Positions 1 through 6,272 of a stretch of 10,165 nucleotides of DNA are shown piece after piece. The translations under genes and the position numbers were made by a program. Every line of letters starts with the position of its first letter. Position 1 is the stretch's first letter. Source of the stretch: Sulfurovum sp. (GTDB lineage: Bacteria; Campylobacterota; Campylobacteria; Campylobacterales; Sulfurovaceae); assembly GCA_024637255.1 (NCBI GenBank), contig JAGXFO010000014.1:1-10165 (forward strand), in the 5' to 3' direction. The notes under the pieces are model-generated. The model searched no databases. It saw only the letters and a program-made list of their open reading frames with translations, and was not told the DNA's origin.

Positions 1-365
1 GCGGTGGAGCTTGTCATGATGAGTGCCACTGCAAACCCGAGTACCGCGCGCCCGAGTAAAATAACATAAAAATCATGCAGATAAAAACCAGAACTGCCAC
101 CTATCATGAAAAGAACTATGCCGATATATAAGGGTTTAAGTCTTCCCCACTTGTCTACGATGTGTCCTGCGAAGGGTGCAGAAAGTGCGATGATGATGGA
201 TGGTATGGTGAGCATCAGTTTAGAGAGAAACTCGATGTGTGGAATGTTTGAGAATGTATGGCTGATCAGCGGCAAGGATGAAACCACTGTGATACCAGAC
301 ATCACACCAAGCGTAGCTACCAGCAGTAGGGATATTTGAATGTTTTTAGTGATGTTGGCTTGCAT
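1..365 (-). CDS. MFS transporter, N-terminal part (gene runs off the window)
   Basis: This is the first 121 residues of a major facilitator superfamily permease of the inner membrane, read from an ATG at 365 towards the window start. The protein begins MQANITKNIQISLLLVATLG. Hydrophobic stretches lie at about residues 10-30, 45-65, 72-90 and 95-115. Between the second and third is GHIVDKWGRLKP, a good match to MFS motif A (G-x-x-x-D-x-x-G-R). The substrate cannot be read from this fragment; drug or metabolite efflux would be a guess. No strong Shine-Dalgarno sequence precedes the ATG; the upstream bases are AAAAAGTTTCCT. The gene is divergent from the helicase, with about 90 bases between the two starts. 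The C-terminal two thirds lie outside the window. Confidence 0.85.
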   Translation of the reverse strand, partial: MQANITKNIQISLLLVATLGVMSGITVVSSLPLISHTFSNIPHIEFLSKLMLTIPSIIIALSAPFAGHIVDKWGRLKPLYIGIVLFMIGGSSGFYLHDFYVILLGRAVLGFAVALIMTSST

Positions 366-382
366 AGGAAACTTTTTAATGT

Positions 383-388
383 ATGATA
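383..388 (-). promoter_or_regulatory. possible -10 box for the MFS gene
   Basis: On the minus strand TATCAT lies 17 bases before the MFS start codon. There is no good -35 box upstream, only an AT-rich stretch. It is a weak match, listed because it is the only -10-like hexamer at a suitable distance. Confidence 0.2.
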
Positions 389-442
389 GCAAAATTGTAC
401 TATTATTTTAATGCATACTCTTAGATATTTGCATGCATGGGT

Positions 443-448
443 TATAAT
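443..448 (+). promoter_or_regulatory. perfect -10 box (TATAAT) just before the helicase start
   Basis: A perfect TATAAT ends 6 bases before the ATG at 455. Initiation about 7 bases downstream of a -10 box would fall on or next to that ATG, so the mRNA would have little or no leader. No recognisable -35 hexamer lies 16-18 bases upstream; the sequence there is CTTAGA. No Shine-Dalgarno sequence precedes either ATG 437 or ATG 455, which fits leaderless initiation. The promoter role is inferred. Confidence 0.45.
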
Positions 449-454
449 GCTTCC

Positions 455-2178
455 ATGAAACAAAACACAGCATTAGACATACTAAAATCAGGTAAAAATG
501 TATTTATCACGGGTTCGGCGGGGACGGGAAAAACGCATCTTCTTAGTCTGTATACGAAGTACTTGAAAGAGCGCAGGGTGTATCCGAGCATTGTGGCACC
601 TACTGGTATAGCAGCGTCACATTTGGGCGGGCAGACGATACATTCATTTTTTGCATTGGGCATACGTGACAGCATAGATGAAGGGTATGTAGATTTTTTG
701 TTAGACAAAAAACACCTCAAAACCCGTTTTTCCAAACTCAAACTTCTCATCATCGATGAAGTTTCTATGATCTCTCCGGAGATATTTTCTTCTATGGATC
801 TGATACTGCGTGGTTTTAAGGGCACAGATGCTCCTTTTGGAGGAGTGCAAGTAGTGATATAAGCGGAGACTTTTTTCAGTTGCCTCCTGTGTCTAAAGTA
901 CCCAAAGAGAAGCGTTTTGCATGGCAGTCTCCCGCATGGAAAGCACTGGACTTGCATACTTGCTACCTGCAAGAGAAGTTTAGACAAGATGATGACAGAC
1001 TCATACAGATACTCGATGACATAAGATCGGGAGAAATCTCAGCATCGTCTGAAGCCCTGCTTGAATCACGTCATGAAAAAGAACTTGCTTCACATTTTAG
1101 CCCTACTAGGCTTTACACACATAATGTAGATGTAGACCGTATCAACCTGGATGAACTAGCCAAGCTTGAGGGTGAGCCTAAACTGTTTGTATATGAGTCT
1201 AAAGGAAGTGAAAAAAACATAGAGAAGATCTTTAAATCTTCTTTGGTTTTAGAAACGTTGGCACTTAAAAAAGGTGCGGTGGTCATCTTCATCAAAAATA
1301 ACACAGAAGCAGGGTACGTCAATGGTACAACAGGCACCGTGCAAAGTTTCAGCCCCATAGACAACATGCCCATAGTCATCACTACGCAGGGGCAGAAGAT
1401 AAAGCTTGAACCAGAAGAGTGGTCACTTGAAAACGACAGTGGCAAGGTTGTAGCTACAGTCTCGCAGGTACCTTTGCGTTTGGCATGGGCCATCACCATC
1501 CACAAGTCACAAGGTATGACACTTGATGCTGCAGAGATGGACTTAAGTAAAACATTTGAGACGGGGCAAGGTTATGTGGCACTTTCACGCATCAGAAGCA
1601 TAGAAGGGCTTCGTCTTATGGGATTGAACCCTATGGCACTGCGGGTAGATCCGCTTATTTTGCACATAGATGAGCGCATTAAGCTGGCTTCCAGAAAAGC
1701 CAGCGATGCCATAGAAGCTTTGTCACAAGAGAGCTTGGGGTCATTGTTTGAAAGTCATGTGTCAAGTCTGGGTGGTGAAGTAAGCAAAGAGAAGATAGAA
1801 GAAGAGATACAAAACATTAAAGAGGGCAAGCCCTCACACTCGGCTTATGTCACACCGGCACATATAAAGACCAAGCATCTTATAGAAAAGTCAGATACGC
1901 TCATAAAACTTGCACTTAGCAGAGGTTTGAGCAAAAGTACCATAGTCAATCATCTTACACTCATAAAAGAAGAAGACCCTGAGATAGATTTGGAAAAATA
2001 CAAGCCCGATGATGCACTCTTTACACGCGTAGATGATGCAGTGTTGAAGTTAAGAACCAAGAAGCTAAAAGAGAACTTTGCAGAAGACGGTGCCTTGCGG
2101 CTCAAGCCTGTATTTGAAGCTTTAGGCGCAGAGGTGAGTTATGATGAGTTGCGAGTTTGTATGTTGTTTTTAGTATAA
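455..2178 (+). pseudogene. PIF1-family DNA helicase, split by a 2-base frameshift
   Basis: This is an ATP-dependent helicase of superfamily 1B, PIF1/RecD-like, acting on DNA in the cytoplasm. The first half (455-862) carries Walker A GSAGTGKT at residues 20-27, APTGIAA (motif Ia region) and Walker B LLIIDE at about 97-102, then stops at TAA 860-862. The second half is open in another frame and continues the family pattern without loss: ISGDFFQLPPV (motif III), EKFRQ, AITIHKSQGMTLD and VALSRIRS near 1485-1600. It ends with a helix-turn-helix-like C-terminal region (ALSRGLSKSTIVNHL) resembling the RecQ-type HTH_40 domain. Removing one AT from ATAT at 857-860 restores a single protein of about 573 residues. 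The start at 455 puts the N-terminus where the family usually begins; an in-frame ATG at 437 also exists. TTG at 880 lies inside motif III, so an independent second protein is unlikely. The gene is either a recent pseudogene or carries a sequencing error. Confidence 0.85.
857..860 (+). other. frameshift site: duplicated AT dinucleotide in the helicase
   Basis: The sequence reads GTG ATA TAA in the upstream frame. Deleting one of the two AT units gives GTG ATA AGC GGA GAC, encoding the expected V-I-S-G-D of the conserved helicase motif III. No X-XXY-YYZ slippery heptamer is present, so programmed frameshifting is not supported. Confidence 0.8.
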
Positions 2179-2207
2179 ATTACAATCAGGCAAAACTGTA
2201 ACATTTT

Positions 2208-3008
2208 TCAAAGTCCAAAATGATTTATAGGACCGTGCCCTTTACCTAACACCTTGTCTTTACCCTCTGTTATGGCTTTATTGAGGTAGCTACACCCTTT
2301 AACTGCGGCCTCTTCCAGACTGTCTCCCAAACTTATAAACGTAGCAATGCTCGAGGACAAGCTGCATCCTGTACCATGAGTGTTGATGGTGTCTATGGCT
2401 TTGTTTTTGATGAGAGTGACTTCACCTGTGGCATGATTGTAAAGTGCATCTGTCATTTCATCTGTCAGTTTCAAATGACCACCTTTAAGCAGTACGGAGA
2501 CTTGGTATTTTTCGCCTATCTCTTTAGCTGATGCTTCTAGGTTTGTTAAGGCTATGTCATGGCCTATGAGTATCTGTGCTTCTGGAATGTTGGGGGTAAT
2601 GAGCATGACGTGGGGCAAAAATGCTTTGAGTCGTTCTATGGCCGCATCATTTATGAGGTTATCTCCTGAGGTTGCAACCATCACAGGATCCAAAATGATG
2701 TTTTGTATCTTGTATCTTGCAAGCGTACTTTGTACAGCGTCTATGACTTCGCTTGAGTGGAGCATACCTATCTTGACTGCACCAAAAGTGATGTCATCGA
2801 ACACCGCTTCCATTTGTGCGATGAGGTGCGGTATGGGGATGGCATGTATGTCTGTGACCCCTTGGGTGTTTTGCGCTGTTGTCGCGGTGATGACGGACGC
2901 TGCATAACCACCATTTGCAGAGATACTTTTAATATCTGCCTGTATGCCGGCACATCCTCCGGAGTCGCTTCCTGCGATGGTTAAAACACAGTGGTATGTA
3001 TTGCTCAT
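2208..3008 (-). CDS. thiD: hydroxymethylpyrimidine/phosphomethylpyrimidine kinase
   Basis: ThiD phosphorylates 4-amino-5-hydroxymethyl-2-methylpyrimidine (HMP) and then HMP phosphate, making the pyrimidine half of thiamine; it is a cytoplasmic ribokinase-fold enzyme. From the ATG at 3008 the protein has 266 residues, the usual length. Visible marks are TIAGSDSGGCAGIQADIK (residues 10-27), ITATTAQNTQGV (40-51), LDPVMVATSGD (106-116), ITPNIPEA, LLKGGH, the anion-hole and catalytic segment HGTGCSLSSSIAT with Cys at about 215, and a C-terminal GKGHGPINH. The ATG at 3008 overlaps the tenA stop as ATGA, a normal arrangement for translational coupling, so I prefer it to the ATG at 3017 or the longer open frame to 3053. 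A ThiE fusion is not present. The gene lies downstream of tenA in a two-gene thiamine salvage unit and is convergent with the helicase. Confidence 0.93.
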   Translation of the reverse strand: MSNTYHCVLTIAGSDSGGCAGIQADIKSISANGGYAASVITATTAQNTQGVTDIHAIPIPHLIAQMEAVFDDITFGAVKIGMLHSSEVIDAVQSTLARYKIQNIILDPVMVATSGDNLINDAAIERLKAFLPHVMLITPNIPEAQILIGHDIALTNLEASAKEIGEKYQVSVLLKGGHLKLTDEMTDALYNHATGEVTLIKNKAIDTINTHGTGCSLSSSIATFISLGDSLEEAAVKGCSYLNKAITEGKDKVLGKGHGPINHFGL

Positions 3009-3658
3009 ATTTTCCATTGCTCCATTTTGTAGGCACTGTCCCAGAACATCCATTCTAGCTTGGAAGCCTTGAGAAACGCCTCTTCCATTTTGGCTAGGCT
3101 CTGTGGTGAAGCAGTAAGTGCGTAGGTATTGGCTATCGCTATCGCTTTTTGCACAGCAGTAGCGAACTCTTCACTGGCATAAGTGTCTATCCAGGTTTGG
3201 TAAGGGTTTGTACCATTTTTGTCTTGCATCTTTAAGATATAATCACCCACTTCCTTGTAGATGGTAAAGCATGGTAGCACAGCAGCGATACCTACTTCTA
3301 CTGACTCATGGTTGACGATACGCGCTACATAGCTGTTGTAGAGTTCACAAGTAGGCGAGGGTGTAGGGTTACGGTATTTGTCTTCCAAAAACTCATTATG
3401 TAAAACATCTTCTACGACTATGATGCCTGTAGCAGACTCATAAAAAAATTGTCTGTCATCTGAGTGGTGACACTTAGTGCCTACTTTGACCAGTGATTTT
3501 TTATACTCAGAAAGATAAAGTGAGTCTTGATTGACATAAAAGCCAAAGATATCTTTGTTTAGTGTAGCCTGCATAAGGTCTACAACAAAGTTATGTTTGA
3601 TAATGGCTTGAAAAATATCTTCTGTCTTTTCTCTTGTTTTGTTGTACCAATTTTCCAT
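3005..3658 (-). CDS. tenA: TenA family aminopyrimidine aminohydrolase (thiaminase II)
   Basis: TenA enzymes hydrolyse aminopyrimidine breakdown products of thiamine to HMP, which ThiD then phosphorylates; they are cytoplasmic all-helical proteins. The 217 residues match the normal length. Compared with Bacillus subtilis TenA from memory, the active-site residues are all kept: Asp45 and Tyr48 in YVNQDSLYL, Tyr107 in CELYNSY, the nucleophile Cys130 and Tyr134 in VLPCFTIYKEVG, Tyr160 in YQTWIDTY, and Glu202 in KLEWMFWDSAY. It is therefore likely a true TenA_C hydrolase, not the Cys-less TenA_E type. A GGAA about 8 bases before the ATG is a modest ribosome binding site. The gene is first in the pair with thiD. 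I found no TPP riboswitch motif upstream. Confidence 0.93.
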   Translation of the reverse strand: MENWYNKTREKTEDIFQAIIKHNFVVDLMQATLNKDIFGFYVNQDSLYLSEYKKSLVKVGTKCHHSDDRQFFYESATGIIVVEDVLHNEFLEDKYRNPTPSPTCELYNSYVARIVNHESVEVGIAAVLPCFTIYKEVGDYILKMQDKNGTNPYQTWIDTYASEEFATAVQKAIAIANTYALTASPQSLAKMEEAFLKASKLEWMFWDSAYKMEQWKI

Positions 3659-3693
3659 AATAATGTTCCATTTTTATTTATAATTATGGCGAT

Positions 3694-3708
3694 AATAACC
3701 AAGTTATT
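3694..3708. promoter_or_regulatory. perfect 6-bp inverted repeat in the tenA/permease divergent region
   Basis: AATAAC-CAA-GTTATT is a perfect dyad 36-50 bases upstream of the tenA start, in the 124-base gap between tenA and the divergent permease. Read on the minus strand it contains TATTAT, a possible tenA -10 box. It could be an operator for a regulator of tenA-thiD, but nothing shows which protein would bind. Confidence 0.25.
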
Positions 3709-3782
3709 GTGAAAGCTATCTAAAAAGTGGGTATTTTTGTGTATGATTTAAGTATTGTAAATTTGATCAAAATGGAGAATAG

Positions 3783-4742
3783 ATGCAGTTAATAGTTATA
3801 ATTATATTGGGAGCCGTACTTGGTTTTCTTTATGGGGGCTACACGGACGGCTTTATTTTTAGTTCCAAAATATGTCTCTTTGCCGGAATCACACTCATCA
3901 TGCCGTCGCTTTTTAAATTTGAATTAGGTGATATTAGGCTGATATGGCAGTATAAAGCTGTGCTGGTGAAAGGATTTCTAGTAAACTATATTTTACTGCC
4001 GGTATTTGCATTGGCGATTGGTTTGACTACCAATAATTTTGGTATCACTGCTGGATTGTTTTTGATCTCCATACTCTCTGGCGGAGGCATGGTGATGCAT
4101 TGGATAAAAAAATCCAATGCTGACACTTCCTTTGGTTTTTTGCTTCTTTTTATTAACCTGCTTTTTGTCTCGTTTTCTTTGCTCTTATTGCATATATTCG
4201 CCTCATACGGTGCAGGATATTTTGACGTCTCTTACAATGAAGAGATTAGCATAAGTAGATTTGCATGGGCGGTGATTGAACTTTTGATTATCATACCATT
4301 TCTTGCCAGCAGAGTAGTGCGGATTGTAAAGCCATTACTCACATTTATAGAAGCATATCGTCCATATATCAGTCATATAAGTATTTTTCTCATAATCTTT
4401 TACCTCTTTGGCTTACAAAATTCTCAACTTCTTGTAGAGATTTATGATTTTGAACCAGAGCTTTTCATTGTTTCATTTATCGCAGTAGCGGTATTTTACC
4501 TTTTAACATTTGCTGCATCAAAACTGATATTTGACTTAAATTCACCACAGGAAAGAGCAGCATTTTGGCATAGTATCACAAGGTATTTAACCCTTGCCCT
4601 GGTCATATCAACCTTTTCCGTCAATACCTTTGGCATTTCCATGTTGCTGCCTATCATGTTTGCCTATGTCGTACAGATACCTCTATCGGTAATCATTGAT
4701 AAAAAGTTTATGCCCAATGAGCCTAGTGCTCGAGAGGTTTAG
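3783..4742 (+). CDS. BASS-fold membrane transporter, ACR3/bile acid symporter-like
   Basis: This is an integral membrane protein of 319 residues with about nine or ten hydrophobic segments and no cleavable signal peptide apart from the first helix (LIVIIILGAVLGFLYGG). The segments AGITLIMPSLFKFELGDIRLI near 34-54, GGGMVMHWIKKSNAD at 100-114 and ITRYLTLALVISTF at 265-278 line up with the conserved regions of the bile acid:sodium symporter superfamily, which includes the ACR3 arsenite exporters. In ACR3 the region corresponding to SGGGMVMHW normally carries an essential cysteine; here glycine stands in its place. Arsenite export is therefore doubtful and the substrate is unknown. No ArsR, ArsC or other arsenic gene is nearby. 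GGAG lies 5 bases before the ATG. The gene stands alone, divergent from tenA. Confidence 0.7.
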   Translation: MQLIVIIILGAVLGFLYGGYTDGFIFSSKICLFAGITLIMPSLFKFELGDIRLIWQYKAVLVKGFLVNYILLPVFALAIGLTTNNFGITAGLFLISILSGGGMVMHWIKKSNADTSFGFLLLFINLLFVSFSLLLLHIFASYGAGYFDVSYNEEISISRFAWAVIELLIIIPFLASRVVRIVKPLLTFIEAYRPYISHISIFLIIFYLFGLQNSQLLVEIYDFEPELFIVSFIAVAVFYLLTFAASKLIFDLNSPQERAAFWHSITRYLTLALVISTFSVNTFGISMLLPIMFAYVVQIPLSVIIDKKFMPNEPSAREV

Positions 4743-4807
4743 GTGTTAAATACCAGTTTATAATCCCTGTGCTAACGAGCTTTCTAAATTATTTTAAGGG
4801 CTCTCAA

Positions 4808-4894
4808 ATGTATTCTATCGGGTTAGATATATTCAAATCAAATATTCATATTCCATTGGGAAAGATTGAAATAGACCAAGACAGCGCAATGTAG
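4808..4894 (+). pseudogene. remnant of an IS110-family transposase (N-terminus only)
   Basis: A 28-codon frame begins MYSIGLDIFKSNIHIPLGKI and stops at TAG 4892-4894. The start, with M-x-x-IGLDI-x-K, is the usual beginning of IS110/IS1111-type transposases, whose RuvC-like DEDD domain opens with this aspartate. AAGGG lies 7 bases before the ATG. Full-length relatives have 300-400 residues, so only the tip is left and the rest of the element is absent. The assignment rests on a short match. Confidence 0.5.
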
Positions 4895-4910
4895 ACAATA
4901 AAACAAAACT

Positions 4911-4940
4911 GATCACCTTTTAAAAAAGTGACGGGTGATC
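4911..4940. promoter_or_regulatory. dyad symmetry upstream of the old yellow enzyme gene
   Basis: GATCACC (4911-4917) and GGTGATC (4934-4940) form perfect 7-bp arms. Nested in it, 4913-4931 (TCACCTTTTAAAAAAGTGA) is a palindrome with eight of nine pairs matching. No T-run follows, so it is not a normal terminator. It lies about 40 bases upstream of the candidate promoter of the downstream gene and could be an operator, or debris of the IS110 element. Confidence 0.3.
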
Positions 4941-4979
4941 GTAGCTACTTTAAATAGTGGTTTTTAGAAGTACTCATAT

Positions 4980-5007
4980 TTTACACACAGTTTTATTATG
5001 CTATAGA
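4980..5007 (+). promoter_or_regulatory. candidate sigma-70 promoter of the old yellow enzyme gene
   Basis: TTTACA (4980-4985) and TATAGA (5002-5007) are separated by 16 bases. Transcription would start near 5014 and leave a leader of about 26 bases containing the ribosome binding site AAAGGA. Confidence 0.4.
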
Positions 5008-5039
5008 TGAATGATTATTTATATTAAAGGAATTTACAA

Positions 5040-6107
5040 ATGGATCTTTTTTCACCCATACAGATAGGAAAGTTGAGTTTAAAAAACAGAGTTTTCATGG
5101 CACCGTTGACGCGTTGCAGAAGTGTTGCAGATAATGTACCCAATGACCTGATGGCTACCTACTATGCTCAACGTGCAAGTGCAGGGCTCATTATAAGCGA
5201 AGCGACACAAATCTCAACGCAGGGCATTGGGTATCCTTGTACTCCGGGCATACATACAGAGGCACAGGTTGAAGGCTGGAAAAAAGTGACCAAAGCGGTA
5301 CATGACAAGGGCGGTGCGATATTTTTGCAGCTTTGGCATGTGGGACGCATCTCGCATTCTGCCTATCACAGGGGAGCGTTACCTGTTGCACCTTCAGCCA
5401 TAAAACCCAGTGGAGAAGTCTACACGTTTGAGGGCATGAAAGAGTATGAAACACCCAGAGCATTGGAGATAGATGAGATAAAAGAGATCGTTAAAGACTA
5501 CGCGAGAGGTGCCAAAAATGCCATAGAAGCAGGCTTTGACGGTGTAGAGATACACGGTGCCAATGGTTACCTCATAGATGAGTTTTTGCGTGATGGTACG
5601 AATATCAGAGAAGATGCCTATGGTGGTAACATAGAAAACAGAAGCCGTTTTCTTTTTGAGGTTATCGAAGCAGTCGTAGCAGAGATAGGCGCAGACAAAA
5701 CAGGAATCAGACTCTCTCCAAGCGGTACGTTCAATGACATGACAGACTCCGACCCTCAAACACATTTTACTTATGTCTGCGAAAAATTAAATGATTACGG
5801 ACTTGCCTACCTCCACATCGTAGATGCACTTGAAGGTGACATACGCCATGGTGCCAATGTCATAGAACTTTCTGCACTCAGAGATGCCTACAAAGGTGTA
5901 CTCATCACTTGTGGCGGTTACGATAAAGAAAGAGGTGACAAGGTCATAGAAGATTATCAGGCTGACGCAGTGGCGTATGGTGTGCTATTTATCTCAAACC
6001 CTGACTTGCCTGAGCGTTTCAAAATAAACGCAGACCTCAATGAACCCGACACAAATACTTTTTATACACAAGATGAAAAAGGATATATAGATTATCCTTC
6101 ATTGTAA
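5040..6107 (+). CDS. old yellow enzyme family NADH:flavin oxidoreductase / ene-reductase (NemA-like)
   Basis: This FMN-dependent cytoplasmic TIM-barrel enzyme reduces activated C=C bonds such as enones, maleimides or nitro compounds with NAD(P)H. The 355 residues match the classical OYE length. Visible are MAPLTRCRS with Thr24 near the FMN, QLWHVGR with Gln97 and Trp99, HGANGYLIDEFL with the substrate-binding pair His172/Asn175 and the likely proton donor Tyr177, the phosphate-side region RDGTNIREDAYGGNIENRSRF, and GIRLSPSG with Arg224. The His/Asn pair is as in yeast OYE1. Closest known types are NemA and XenB-like reductases; I leave the symbol empty because the physiological substrate is not visible. 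AGGA sits 8 bases before the ATG. The gene stands alone, after the transposase remnant, and is convergent with the SagB-like gene. Confidence 0.92.
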   Translation: MDLFSPIQIGKLSLKNRVFMAPLTRCRSVADNVPNDLMATYYAQRASAGLIISEATQISTQGIGYPCTPGIHTEAQVEGWKKVTKAVHDKGGAIFLQLWHVGRISHSAYHRGALPVAPSAIKPSGEVYTFEGMKEYETPRALEIDEIKEIVKDYARGAKNAIEAGFDGVEIHGANGYLIDEFLRDGTNIREDAYGGNIENRSRFLFEVIEAVVAEIGADKTGIRLSPSGTFNDMTDSDPQTHFTYVCEKLNDYGLAYLHIVDALEGDIRHGANVIELSALRDAYKGVLITCGGYDKERGDKVIEDYQADAVAYGVLFISNPDLPERFKINADLNEPDTNTFYTQDEKGYIDYPSL

Positions 6108-6205
6108 AATATTTAAATACAGAAGAGTTAAAAAGACAGATTAAAGAGGGAACTTTTACTTCTTTGGATCATGATTACCTAAATCCTAAGAAACAAAAAG
6201 TTTAA
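6104..6205 (+). other. short open frame without a start codon, possible gene remnant
   Basis: The frame from 6104 to TAA 6203-6205 reads YLNTEELKRQIKEGTF followed by TSLDHDYLNPKKQKV. The composition (charged, helix-like) looks protein-coding, but there is no ATG and it begins inside the stop region of the preceding gene. I do not recognise it. It may be the tail of a lost gene or chance. Confidence 0.2.
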
Positions 6206-6272
6206 TATTTTCTAACCCCAGTGTTTTTAAAATCATATCTGATTACATAGTGCAGTTTCTAGTTAATCTCTA

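Noticed and set aside
442..987. Long open frame on the minus strand opposite the helicase (181 codons)
   Set aside because: It has no recognisable domain, lies fully opposite clear helicase motifs, and is a shadow of their codon pattern.
880..2178. The downstream helicase half as an independent gene starting at TTG 880
   Set aside because: The TTG lies within conserved motif III (FFQ-L-PPV) and has no ribosome binding site; the part without Walker A would not be a functional helicase.
3659..3782. TPP riboswitch before tenA
   Set aside because: No CUGAGA or ACCUGA-type conserved elements are present, and the leader is too short and AT-rich.
6160..6195. Terminator hairpin between the convergent old yellow enzyme and SagB-like genes
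   Set aside because: A GGAT/ATCC stem with a 13-base loop exists, but it is short, has a mismatch, and no T-run follows on either strand.
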